From: Paenibacillus algorifonticola
Lineage (GTDB): Bacteria > Bacillota > Bacilli > Paenibacillales > Paenibacillaceae
Direction: 5' to 3'
Length of the DNA: 64,000 nt
NCBI RefSeq assembly: GCF_000971975.1
Contig: NZ_LAQO01000015.1
Location: forward strand, 1-64,000
The translations under genes were made by a program, and so were the position numbers. The notes under the pieces were generated by a model. The model saw only the letters and a program-made list of their open reading frames with translations. It made no database searches and was not told the DNA's origin. Within the stretch, counting starts at the first letter, position 1. Each line of letters begins with the position of its first letter. Positions 36,871 to 43,940 of this stretch are shown one piece after another.

Positions 36871-36956
36871 TGTTTAAAAACTCGAATCCGCGGCGAACAA
36901 GCAAGCACATTGCAGCTGCGGATTTTTGACCGTTTGCAAACACTCCTAATCTAAAG

Positions 36957-36972
36957 GTACAAAAAGTTGTAC
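36957..36972. promoter_or_regulatory. Second copy of the HxlR-type inverted repeat
   Basis: GTACAAAAAGTTGTAC, identical to 27170-27185, inside a longer duplicated intergenic stretch (both continue into ATTGCCCTCTTTGCA). No hxlR gene is next to this copy, so control would be in trans. Confidence 0.7.
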
Positions 36973-37066
36973 TATGTTCATTCAAATTGCCCTCTTTGCA
37001 GATGTAACAAATAAATTTATGATGGTGTCAATGTCACTGAACAGAACAAAATCATATAACATTTAA

Positions 37067-37078
37067 TTAGCAGGCTAA
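37067..37078. promoter_or_regulatory. MarR-type palindrome before the monooxygenase
   Basis: TTAGCAGGCTAA, 66 bp before the start at 37144; a member of the TTAG-N4-CTAA family. Confidence 0.68.
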
Positions 37079-37143
37079 TTATTATAGCGCTACAAAAGGG
37101 TGATTCCACTCTTGGCCCATCCGTAATGAAGGAGAAGAATGTT

Positions 37144-38490
37144 ATGGAAAAAAGAAGTAAGATGCAACTGGCTTTACAGATGATTTCTGGATACGGAGCT
37201 GAATTCAGCGCATGGAGGATGCCTGGCACGGACCCTGCAGCTTACACCAATATGGATAGTTATGTGGAGCGGGCTAAATTAGCTGAACAAGGAAAATTTC
37301 AAATGATCTTCATTGCCGTTACTCCCGTATTATCCAGCAACTTAGGTCCTCAGACGCCTATGTTCCCTATGGATCCTATGTTGGCACTGATGGCTGTAGC
37401 AAGAGAGACGAAACACATTGGGCTTGTTGCTACTCTCTCTACGACATTTAATTACCCATACAACATCGCACGTCAGTTCAAAGCACTGGATGTAATCAGT
37501 CATGGACGTGTGGGATGGAATGCGGTTACCACATCCGACCCCTTAGCGGCAGCAAATTTCGGTGCCCGGGTTACCGAACGCAAAGAACGATATGACAAGG
37601 CACATGAGAGCATACAAATTGTTCAGGCCTTGTGGGGGAGTTGGGAATCAGACGCATGGACGTTAGATGTAGAAGGAGGGAAATTTGCCGATATGGACAA
37701 AATCCAGCCTATAAACCTTCAGGGTCAATATTATGCCTCTCGTGGTCCTCTGCCCATTCCCCCTTCCGAGCAAGGACAGCCTGTTATTTTCCAGGCAGGT
37801 GGAGGAAGAGAAGGACTAGAATTGGCGGGGAAATATGCTTCGGGTGTCTACGCCAATCCTTATGATATAGCGTCTGCTCGTGAACACAGACAAGCAATCC
37901 GACAAAGTGCTGTCCGTTTCGGTCGAAACCCTGATGATATCAAGATGTTTGCAGGTTTTATGTTTTCTCTGGCTTCAACGGAAGAAGAAGCTCTGAATCG
38001 TCGGAAACAGCTTATGAACTTCAATCCCCAGGAAATCCCCAATAGGGTAAGTTATCTCGGTTCCATGATTGGTGTACCCTTATCGGTAAACTTGGTTGAT
38101 ATCGATAAGCCAATACCGGCTGACTTGTTGAAAAATGCATATGCCAACCCAAGGGACCCACGTTCTCCAATAGCCTTGAAATTGTTGTTGCAAGGTCTAT
38201 CCGTTCGGGATGTTCTCGCTCACGGGGTAATCAACTATCATCCCGTCGTTGCAGGCACACCCACACAGGTTGCTGACTTTTTAGAAGAATGGTTTTTGGC
38301 TGAAGCATGTGACAGGTTCTCAGTCGTACCCGATGTATCTTTTGATGGTGTTGCGGATTTTGTAAATCAGGTTATACCCATCTTGCAGGAGCGTGGTTTG
38401 TTCCACAAGGAATATGAAGGAAAAACACTACGCGAGAATATGAGCATTCCTTACGAATATGGAATGCGGGAATATGGAATAAACGAATAG
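37144..38490 (+). CDS. FMN-dependent monooxygenase, NtaA/SnaA/DszA type
   Basis: This 448-residue protein has KMQLALQMISGYGAEFSAWRMPGTDP, GRVGWNAVTTSDPLAAANFG and GQPVIFQAGGGREGLELAGKYASGVYANP. It is longer than its paralogue at 28399 and closer to the classical NtaA/DszA length. An ATG six codons earlier is in frame, but AAGGAG (37128) points to 37144. It stands 14 bp before a nitroreductase gene. An FMN reductase must supply FMNH2; the nitroreductase-type neighbour could do this (inference). Confidence 0.9.
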   Translation: MEKRSKMQLALQMISGYGAEFSAWRMPGTDPAAYTNMDSYVERAKLAEQGKFQMIFIAVTPVLSSNLGPQTPMFPMDPMLALMAVARETKHIGLVATLSTTFNYPYNIARQFKALDVISHGRVGWNAVTTSDPLAAANFGARVTERKERYDKAHESIQIVQALWGSWESDAWTLDVEGGKFADMDKIQPINLQGQYYASRGPLPIPPSEQGQPVIFQAGGGREGLELAGKYASGVYANPYDIASAREHRQAIRQSAVRFGRNPDDIKMFAGFMFSLASTEEEALNRRKQLMNFNPQEIPNRVSYLGSMIGVPLSVNLVDIDKPIPADLLKNAYANPRDPRSPIALKLLLQGLSVRDVLAHGVINYHPVVAGTPTQVADFLEEWFLAEACDRFSVVPDVSFDGVADFVNQVIPILQERGLFHKEYEGKTLRENMSIPYEYGMREYGINE

Positions 38491-38504
38491 AGGAGAGGGT
38501 TTTA

Positions 38505-39245
38505 ATGAATCATACGCTTGAATTGCTTCATAACCATACATCATTTCGTTCTTACACATCTCAACCCCTGACTCAGGAACAAATCGATGCGATCTTTCAT
38601 GCAGCGAATCAAACTTCATCGTTCAGTCTCCTACAGGCCGTGTCCATTATTCGAATCACCGATCCGATTCTTCGAAAAAAAGTCAGACACCTTTCTGTCA
38701 ATCAACCTTATGTTGAAGAAGCGGCTGAGTTTTGGATTTTCTGTGCAGATTTTAACCAGAATCATCAAATTGCTCCGGAAGTGGATATCGAATATATTGA
38801 ATTTCTGTTAATCGGTTCATTCGACGCCGGACTGGTAGCACAAAATGCGTTGACCGCTGCCGAATCCATGGGGCTAGGCGGGGTGTATATTGGTGGGATC
38901 AGAGCAAATATTAACGAACTATCTGACGTATTGGGTTTACCGAAGTATGTGATTCCTTTAGTGGGGCTATGCATCGGTCATCCAGCTGAAAATAAGCCTG
39001 AGCTGAAACCTCGGCTGCCTCAATCCATGGTTTTACTTGAAAATCAGTATCAATCTCTTGATCAAGAAAAATTAGCTATCTATGATGAAACCATGTTGAA
39101 GTATTATGAAAATCGTCCGACGAGAGCCCCTTTCACCGTGAAAAAAGTAAAAGGATGGAGTGACCACATCCAGGATCATCTTCAGAGAAGTATTCAGCCT
39201 CAAATGATGGAGTATTTGAACAAACAAGGGTTTGCCAAAAAATAA
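38505..39245 (+). CDS. NADPH-dependent nitroreductase/flavin reductase, NfsA-like
   Basis: This 246-residue protein has HTSFRSYTSQPLTQEQIDAIFHAANQTSSFSLLQAVSIIRI (FMN binding), DAGLVAQNALTAAESMGLGGVYIGGIRAN and GLCIGHPAENKPELKPRLPQ. These are typical of the NfsA/Frp group. Such enzymes reduce nitro compounds or provide reduced FMN. RBS GAGGAGAGGG. Probably co-transcribed with the monooxygenase at 37144. Confidence 0.9.
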   Translation: MNHTLELLHNHTSFRSYTSQPLTQEQIDAIFHAANQTSSFSLLQAVSIIRITDPILRKKVRHLSVNQPYVEEAAEFWIFCADFNQNHQIAPEVDIEYIEFLLIGSFDAGLVAQNALTAAESMGLGGVYIGGIRANINELSDVLGLPKYVIPLVGLCIGHPAENKPELKPRLPQSMVLLENQYQSLDQEKLAIYDETMLKYYENRPTRAPFTVKKVKGWSDHIQDHLQRSIQPQMMEYLNKQGFAKK

Positions 39246-39270
39246 GTTTCAGACGGAGCCAAACATTTGG

Positions 39271-39308
39271 ACCTTAGAGCTGCCACCAATAGGCGGTAGC
39301 TCTAAGGT
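39271..39308 (+). terminator. Long stem-loop after the nitroreductase gene
   Basis: ACCTTAGAGCTGCC and GGTAGCTCTAAGGT form a 14-bp stem with one mismatch. There is no T run after it, so termination would be weak or directed on the other strand. Confidence 0.6.
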
Positions 39309-39339
39309 AAATTGACACCTGTAGTTCACCGTGATACAT

Positions 39340-39351
39340 TTAGTCTGCTAA
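39340..39351. promoter_or_regulatory. MarR-type palindrome before marR copy 2
   Basis: TTAGTCTGCTAA, 32 bp before the start at 39383. Confidence 0.68.
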
Positions 39352-39382
39352 ATATCATTTGGATGACAGGAAGGGATAATTC

Positions 39383-39808
39383 ATGACAGATGCAGTAGAT
39401 TGTGATATTCGACAGTCGTTAGATCGAATTTCCTCCCAAATGCGTAGAAACTATAGTGAATCTCTTAGGGAGCTTAATCTCTATGTAGGGCAAGATAACT
39501 TGTTGTATCGTCTGTGGTTGGGTGATGGGGTAACACAAATGCAACTATGTGAGCACTTGAAGTGCGAGCCACCAACGGTAACAAACATGGTTAAATCACT
39601 GGAGCAGAACGGATTTATATATCGTAAACGTGATGTGCAAGATGCAAGAATCATGCGTATTTTTCTAACGGACAAAGGAAAAGAATTAGAAAAACCGGTT
39701 GAGATTAAATGGAGGGAGCAGCAGGAGAAATTGCTTCAAACCATTTCTAAGGAAGATCGGTTGATATTAAGACATTTAATGCAACAAATGGAGAGGAATA
39801 TAGTATGA
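39383..39808 (+). CDS. MarR-family regulator, copy 2
   Basis: This 141-residue near-identical paralogue of the protein at 30392 has MTDAVDCDIRQSLDRISSQM, LKCEPPTVTNMVKSLEQNGF and DARIMRIFLTDKGKELE. The conserved Cys at position 7 is kept. RBS AGGAAGGG. Both copies are intact, so both may bind the same TTAG-N4-CTAA sites. Confidence 0.9.
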   Translation: MTDAVDCDIRQSLDRISSQMRRNYSESLRELNLYVGQDNLLYRLWLGDGVTQMQLCEHLKCEPPTVTNMVKSLEQNGFIYRKRDVQDARIMRIFLTDKGKELEKPVEIKWREQQEKLLQTISKEDRLILRHLMQQMERNIV

Positions 39809-39831
39809 CTCTCTATTTCTTCGATATATAC

Positions 39832-39843
39832 TTAGCTTGCTAA
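39832..39843. promoter_or_regulatory. MarR-type palindrome before the DUF896 gene
   Basis: TTAGCTTGCTAA, 72 bp before the small gene at 39915. The most symmetrical of the six sites: its arms extend to TTAGC and GCTAA. Confidence 0.65.
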
Positions 39844-39914
39844 ATATGCATGATGAAATTTGCTAAGCATAATCAAGCTTGGTTCAACAAATAAAAACAG
39901 AGGAGCGTATGAAC

Positions 39915-40151
39915 ATGCTGATCCCATATCTGAACAGAATTAATGAATTAAGCAGAAAACAAAGTAATAGTGGTCTGACCGACCAGGAGAGATCAGAACA
40001 GAAGGAGCTTCGGCAAAATTACTTGAAAATGATTCGAGGGCAAGTTCAAACAACGATGCTTGCGGTATCCGTGGTAGATTCTAAAGGTAATGATGTCACC
40101 CCATCAAAATTGGTTGATGAAAAGAAAATCCTTTCCGATCAAAATCGCTAA
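39915..40151 (+). CDS. DUF896 (UPF0291) small protein
   Basis: These 78 residues (LIPYLNRINELSRKQSNSGL, EQKELRQNYLKMIRGQVQTT) are the two-helix DUF896 fold of the YnzC/YozC type, linked to the SOS regulon in Bacillus. In-frame ATGs occur at 39909 and further up; GAGGAG is best placed for 39915, which also gives the family length. Confidence 0.85.
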   Translation: MLIPYLNRINELSRKQSNSGLTDQERSEQKELRQNYLKMIRGQVQTTMLAVSVVDSKGNDVTPSKLVDEKKILSDQNR

Positions 40152-40168
40152 ATTAGCGGATTTTTGTT
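40143..40168 (+). terminator. Terminator overlapping the DUF896 stop
   Basis: ATCGCTAAATTAGCGGATTTTTG: the hairpin includes the stop codon. Confidence 0.7.
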
Positions 40169-40224
40169 TCGGGAATGGGAATGTGTACCTCTGTCAATAG
40201 AGTAGACACAAGAAACCGAGAGAA

Positions 40225-41106
40225 TTAAGCGGCCTTTCGGTACCTGCGTTCGCATTCATTGGGAGTGAGATACCCGATGGTCGAGTGAATGCGTTTAGCA
40301 TTGTAGAAGCAGAGGATGTATTCAAAGATGCGTTTGCATGCTTGCTCCCGAGTCTTGAAGCGCTCCAAATAAATGAGTTCCTTTTTAAGAACGCTATGGA
40401 ATGCTTCGATGAAAGCATGGTCATAGCAGTTGCCTTTGCGACTCAAACTCGCCTTCATTTTGTAGGTTTTTAGACGGGCTTGGTAGTCATGAGAAGCATA
40501 CTGACTGCCTCGATCAGAGTGATGCAGCACTTCACCAGTTGGACGCTGCTGCTGATGCGCCCGATCAAGCGCCTGAAGGACTAATTCCTTTGTCATCCGA
40601 TCACTCATTGGAAAGCCCACAATTTTGCGGCTATACAAATCCATGACGCTCGTCAAATAGAGCCATCCTTCATCCGTGGCGATGTAGGTTACCCAAGCTT
40701 GATTGGGTGCCTCAGGCCTGAATTGGCGTTTGAGTACATTCTCGGCGACAGGCAGGTTATGTTTGGAGTGTCGCTTTATATTTTTTAACGGTTCGGGATT
40801 TCAGACCCTGCTCCTTCATCATTCGAGCGACGGTCTTCTCCGAGACGTTCCTGCCTTGTTTATGAAGCATCTGTGTAACCTTTGGGCTTCCATAAAGCCT
40901 CCGGGAATCGAGAAAAATGCGCCGAATACGCTGTTCCAGTTTTTTACGGCTTTTCTCTCGTTTGCTGACTTTACGTGTGGTCCATTTGTAATAACCGCTT
41001 CTGGAAACGCCCATAGCAGCACATAACTTCGCGACACGGAACTAGAAGCGGTGATCGTGGATGAAAGCATAGATCAGCGCCGGTCTTTTGCAAAGTAGTG
41101 CATGGC
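40225..41106 (-). pseudogene. IS3-family transposase OrfB (DDE), frameshifted
   Basis: Reading on the minus strand: AMHYFAKDRR, a frameshift, LIYAFIHDHRF, a TAG, then MGVSRSGYYKW and YGSPKVTQMLHKQGRNVSEKTVARMMKEQGL. Another frameshift near 40760 leads to the rve core: WVTYIATDEGWLYLTSVMDL, HHSDRGSQYAS, GNCYDHAFIEAFHSVLKKE, GYLTPNE. The D-D-E residues are still present but the gene cannot make one protein. Confidence 0.88.
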
Positions 41107-41111
41107 CTTTT

Positions 41112-41372
41112 TCAAATGTCATTTTCCTCTTGCAAGTCACGGATTTGCTTTTGTAGAGCTTTGACGGCTTTGTCCTCTTCTTTCAGTTGTCCACTGCCAG
41201 GAAAGGCTTGTCCACCATCTTGTTTGATTTCGGATACCCACCTATAAACGGTATTGACGTGCAGCCCTAATTCCTCTGCAACCTGAGGGGCGGTTTTCCC
41301 CTCTTCTTGAATCATCTGGACAACTTGTCTTTTAAATGCTTGATCATAATGTTTCTTTGTCACTTCGTTCAC
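41112..41372 (-). CDS. IS3-family transposase OrfA
   Basis: This 86-residue HTH protein (MNEVTKKHYDQAFKRQVVQM, APQVAEELGLHVNTVYRWVSEI) has a C-terminal leucine-zipper-like stretch (VKALQKQIRDLQEEN). It is normally fused to OrfB by -1 frameshifting; an AAAAAG sequence is present at the overlap. Confidence 0.88.
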   Translation of the reverse strand: MNEVTKKHYDQAFKRQVVQMIQEEGKTAPQVAEELGLHVNTVYRWVSEIKQDGGQAFPGSGQLKEEDKAVKALQKQIRDLQEENDI

Positions 41373-41437
41373 CTCAAATTTGGATAGGTCTATTTTATCC
41401 GATTCTCGGTTCTCCGTGTCTACTTTTTAGTCTAACA

Positions 41438-42016
41438 ACATTTCATGAGCAGATGAGGATTTTTGATATGATTTAAGTGTTGATTCAAAAAAACTTAAAA
41501 GTGTCCAATGACAATAAGTTGGCATGTCGACAGTAATGTGAGTACAGAAGTTGATACCGAGCAGTTTGAAAAAATATAATTGTCTATGTATTTGCAATAT
41601 TCGGAGTAAACTCCAAGACTATGGAATCGGCAACCTCTAGAAAAGTCCCGATAATGGTATTTAATCAGCTGAGCTTTTTTATTTGAAGTGTCTCAAAAAG
41701 CATGCTTTTTGAGATGCTTTTTTTGCCCATTTTTTACGTTTCAGAATGCCATGATTTGAACAAAACCGATGGGCGTGGCTGCAAATGGAACGGAAAAGTA
41801 TTTTATTGGAATGATCAATAATCCCATAATTAGTCTTGGGAATGCCGTTGCCTCTTCGATTGGGGAGGGAGATTCTGTATCCTCATTTCAGCATTTCCTT
41901 AATTCGCCACCCGTAACTGGTTGAGGGTTTCCTGATCAGCCCATTTCCAGTGACTGTTTTTATGGGCTTTCGTAATTCAGGTTAAAGGGAAAAAGCTCAT
42001 TAATGATCTTTGATAA
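41438..42016. other. Stretch with a candidate transposon end and XRE-module debris
   Basis: TGTCCAATGACAATAAGTTG (41502-41521) resembles the inward-reading end at 49312. AGAAAAGTCCCGATAATGG (about 41639) and the hairpin TCTCAAAAAGCATGC (41690-41714) are the same as sequences that border the XRE gene at 50766. Here no XRE gene lies between them, so a deleted copy of the module is likely. Confidence 0.5.
41769..41924 (+). pseudogene. Unrecognised 51-residue coding-like fragment
   Basis: A frame reads MGVAANGTEKYFIGMINNPI then ISLGNAVASSIGEGDSVSSF to VTG and a stop. Composition looks coding, but there is no ribosome-binding site and no family is recognised. Probably the C-terminus of a lost gene. 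Confidence 0.3.
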
Positions 42017-42336
42017 ATTTGCAAACATGAAGTACCGCAATTTTGGTGCAGAGGGTACGATGTAGACACCGTAGGAAGTAACAAAAAAGTCACAGAAGAG
42101 TACATCCGCAACCAACTGACAGAAAACAAGGGATATGAACAACTGTCTATGAAAGAGCTAATCGACCCGTTTACGGGTGAGTCGGTGAAAAAAGGCAAGT
42201 AAAAAGGCCCCTTTTCAGGGGCAAGCCCGTGATAACACGCGTGGCAGACTTTCAATGCGCCTTAGAGGCGCTTGCTTGTACCATACCCTTATAGGGGCTC
42301 TGATGGAAGCCACCCGGCTAAGCTGGTGGTTATGAC
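42017..42336 (+). mobile_element. IS200/IS605 element remnant (TnpA C-terminus and right end)
   Basis: FWCRGYDVDTVGSNKKVTEE, YIRNQLTENK and LIDPFTGESVKKGK, then a stop at 42200, match the C-terminal part of Y1-transposase TnpA. The catalytic N-terminal half is missing. The following 130 bp carry hairpins (GCGCCTTAGAGGCGC; CCACCCGGCTAAGCTGGTGG) like the structured right end of IS200 elements. Confidence 0.75.
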
Positions 42337-42365
42337 TTGATGAGATGAGGGTGGGGAGGAGGAGC

Positions 42366-43724
42366 TTAGAGCTCGGATTGGAGAAGGCACAGGTCTTTGG
42401 CTCGTTGGACCGCGATCATTCTCTTGTTTACGCCCAGCTTCTCGTAGATGCTCTTAATGTGGTTCTTGACCGTTCCGGTTACGAGACCGAGCTCGCTAGC
42501 GATCTCGCTGTTGGACAGTCCTCTGGCGATCCACTCCAGAACCTCGAGCTCGCGGAGGGACAGCAGCTTCGGCTTAGTCGTGCTACCGATCGAAGAGGAG
42601 GAAGTTGGACGACGAGAGGATGAACGGCTCTTCTCGCCGTTGGCCGATCCTGGAGGCTGGTCTGCGGCATCCTTGGTTCGATTCAGCGCGCGGACCTTGG
42701 CGGCGGCTCCCCACTTCCGGTACCGGAGGCCGGCTTCCTTGCGGATCGTGTCGGCGATCTTGGTTGCTCCGCCCGAAGCGATCATTAAGGCCATCCGTTC
42801 CAAGGTTAAAGCCGCATACCCGTAATGGCGGGTCGAATCCCCGGCAATAACCGCTTGGTCGTATAGACGGAGCGCCTCGATTTGCTGCCCGAATAGGCGC
42901 TGAAGCTCGGCCGCGACGAGCAGCGAGTGTATGGCATAATGCTTCGGATTGGCGGCGGCGAGCGATTGCAGCTCGGAATGGTGTTCGCCCAATCGCGCTT
43001 TGTATCGAGCTCGTTCGGAATCCTTGAGCTTATCCCAGGATTCGGAGATTGCAATCGTATCGTACACGCGCAATTCCGGAACGATCGCTTGCATGTCTGC
43101 CGAAGGCAATCGTTTAAACGCTTTGTCCGCAGAGCGCAAGGCGGCCGGGAAGTCGCGGAACAAGAAATGGAGCAAGGCGCCGTAAGCATGCTTGTTGAAC
43201 AAGAGGAAGACGGCCTCGGACTTCGCGGGACCGACTGCCGGCACGTCTTCTTCGAAGTCCTTGGTGACGACGGTCTCCCTTACTACTTCCTCAAGCGCGC
43301 CCGTCTCTGCACTGCGCATTAAATGAATGAAGCCGAAGACTTGATCCAGCAACTCAGATCTAAACGATCGTTCGCCGGGCGCCAATAGCTTGCGATAGCG
43401 TTCGATTAAGCTCTCGGCTTCTTGAAGACGCCCCCTGGCGCAGGTGAAATGGATATGCTCGACCATGGATAGACCGGTATGCAGCCTAGAGCCTAGCGGC
43501 GAGTCGCCGGACGCCGCTTGGAAGAGGAGGAAGTAAGCTTCCTCCTTCCGGTCGGTCCACAGCGCCAACGCCCTGCCTTGAGAATACTTTCGTATAACGG
43601 GATCTTCTGCTTCGTCCGGCGATCCTTCGTTATCGGAAGAGATAGCCCATTGCCTCGCGCGACGTTCTTCTCTTCGAATCCAATTCGCGAGCTCCGCGCT
43701 TAATTCCTCGACTCTTAACGACAT
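42366..43724 (-). CDS. LuxR-family regulator with TPR-like N-terminus
   Basis: This 452-residue protein has a C-terminal GerE/LuxR HTH at about 388-445: LSLRELEVLEWIARGLSNSEIASELGLVTGTVKNHIKSIYEKLGV. The N-terminal 350 residues are helical and repeat-like (IERYRKLLAPGERSFRSELL, YGALLHFLFRDFPAALRSADKAF), as in the C-terminal half of MalT-type regulators, but no NTPase domain is present. A Ser/Arg-rich linker (residues about 355-380) joins the two. RBS TTGGAG. Divergent from the surface-protein genes at 43941, which are its probable targets. Base composition is more GC-rich than the regions on either side. Confidence 0.87.
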   Translation of the reverse strand: MSLRVEELSAELANWIRREERRARQWAISSDNEGSPDEAEDPVIRKYSQGRALALWTDRKEEAYFLLFQAASGDSPLGSRLHTGLSMVEHIHFTCARGRLQEAESLIERYRKLLAPGERSFRSELLDQVFGFIHLMRSAETGALEEVVRETVVTKDFEEDVPAVGPAKSEAVFLLFNKHAYGALLHFLFRDFPAALRSADKAFKRLPSADMQAIVPELRVYDTIAISESWDKLKDSERARYKARLGEHHSELQSLAAANPKHYAIHSLLVAAELQRLFGQQIEALRLYDQAVIAGDSTRHYGYAALTLERMALMIASGGATKIADTIRKEAGLRYRKWGAAAKVRALNRTKDAADQPPGSANGEKSRSSSRRPTSSSSIGSTTKPKLLSLRELEVLEWIARGLSNSEIASELGLVTGTVKNHIKSIYEKLGVNKRMIAVQRAKDLCLLQSEL

Positions 43725-43805
43725 TGTTAAACTCCAATCCCACCGATTCTACACAACTAGACTCATCATATCACTATTAAAACCGAATAAAAAGAATTAA
43801 CAGCG

Positions 43806-43888
43806 AGTAAAACAACTTCTTTTTGCTCGAATTTTAGAACTCAATATCCCTTTAGTTACATCTCTTTTGCCGGTAAAACAACTATAAT
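43806..43888 (+). promoter_or_regulatory. Repeated GTAAAACAACT motif and -10 box
   Basis: GTAAAACAACT occurs at 43806-43816 and 43873-43883; the second overlaps a consensus -10 TATAAT (43883-43888). No good -35 is seen, as is common for activator-dependent promoters. The divergent LuxR protein is a candidate binder. Confidence 0.45.
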
Positions 43889-43940
43889 CAAGACGATAGT
43901 CTTAAAATCATATTATTTGGGTAGGGAGTGTATTATATTG

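Larger units (their letters stand above)
40192..41437 (-). mobile_element. IS3-family insertion sequence, inactivated
   Basis: This 1246-bp element has imperfect terminal inverted repeats: both ends begin TGT and share AGTAGACAC...GAACCGAGAAT when read inward. It carries an intact orfA and an orfB with several lesions. No clear target duplication could be made out. Confidence 0.85.

Noticed and set aside
40192..41437. IS3 element as an active transposon
   Set aside because: orfB carries at least two frameshifts and one stop, so it cannot make transposase by itself.
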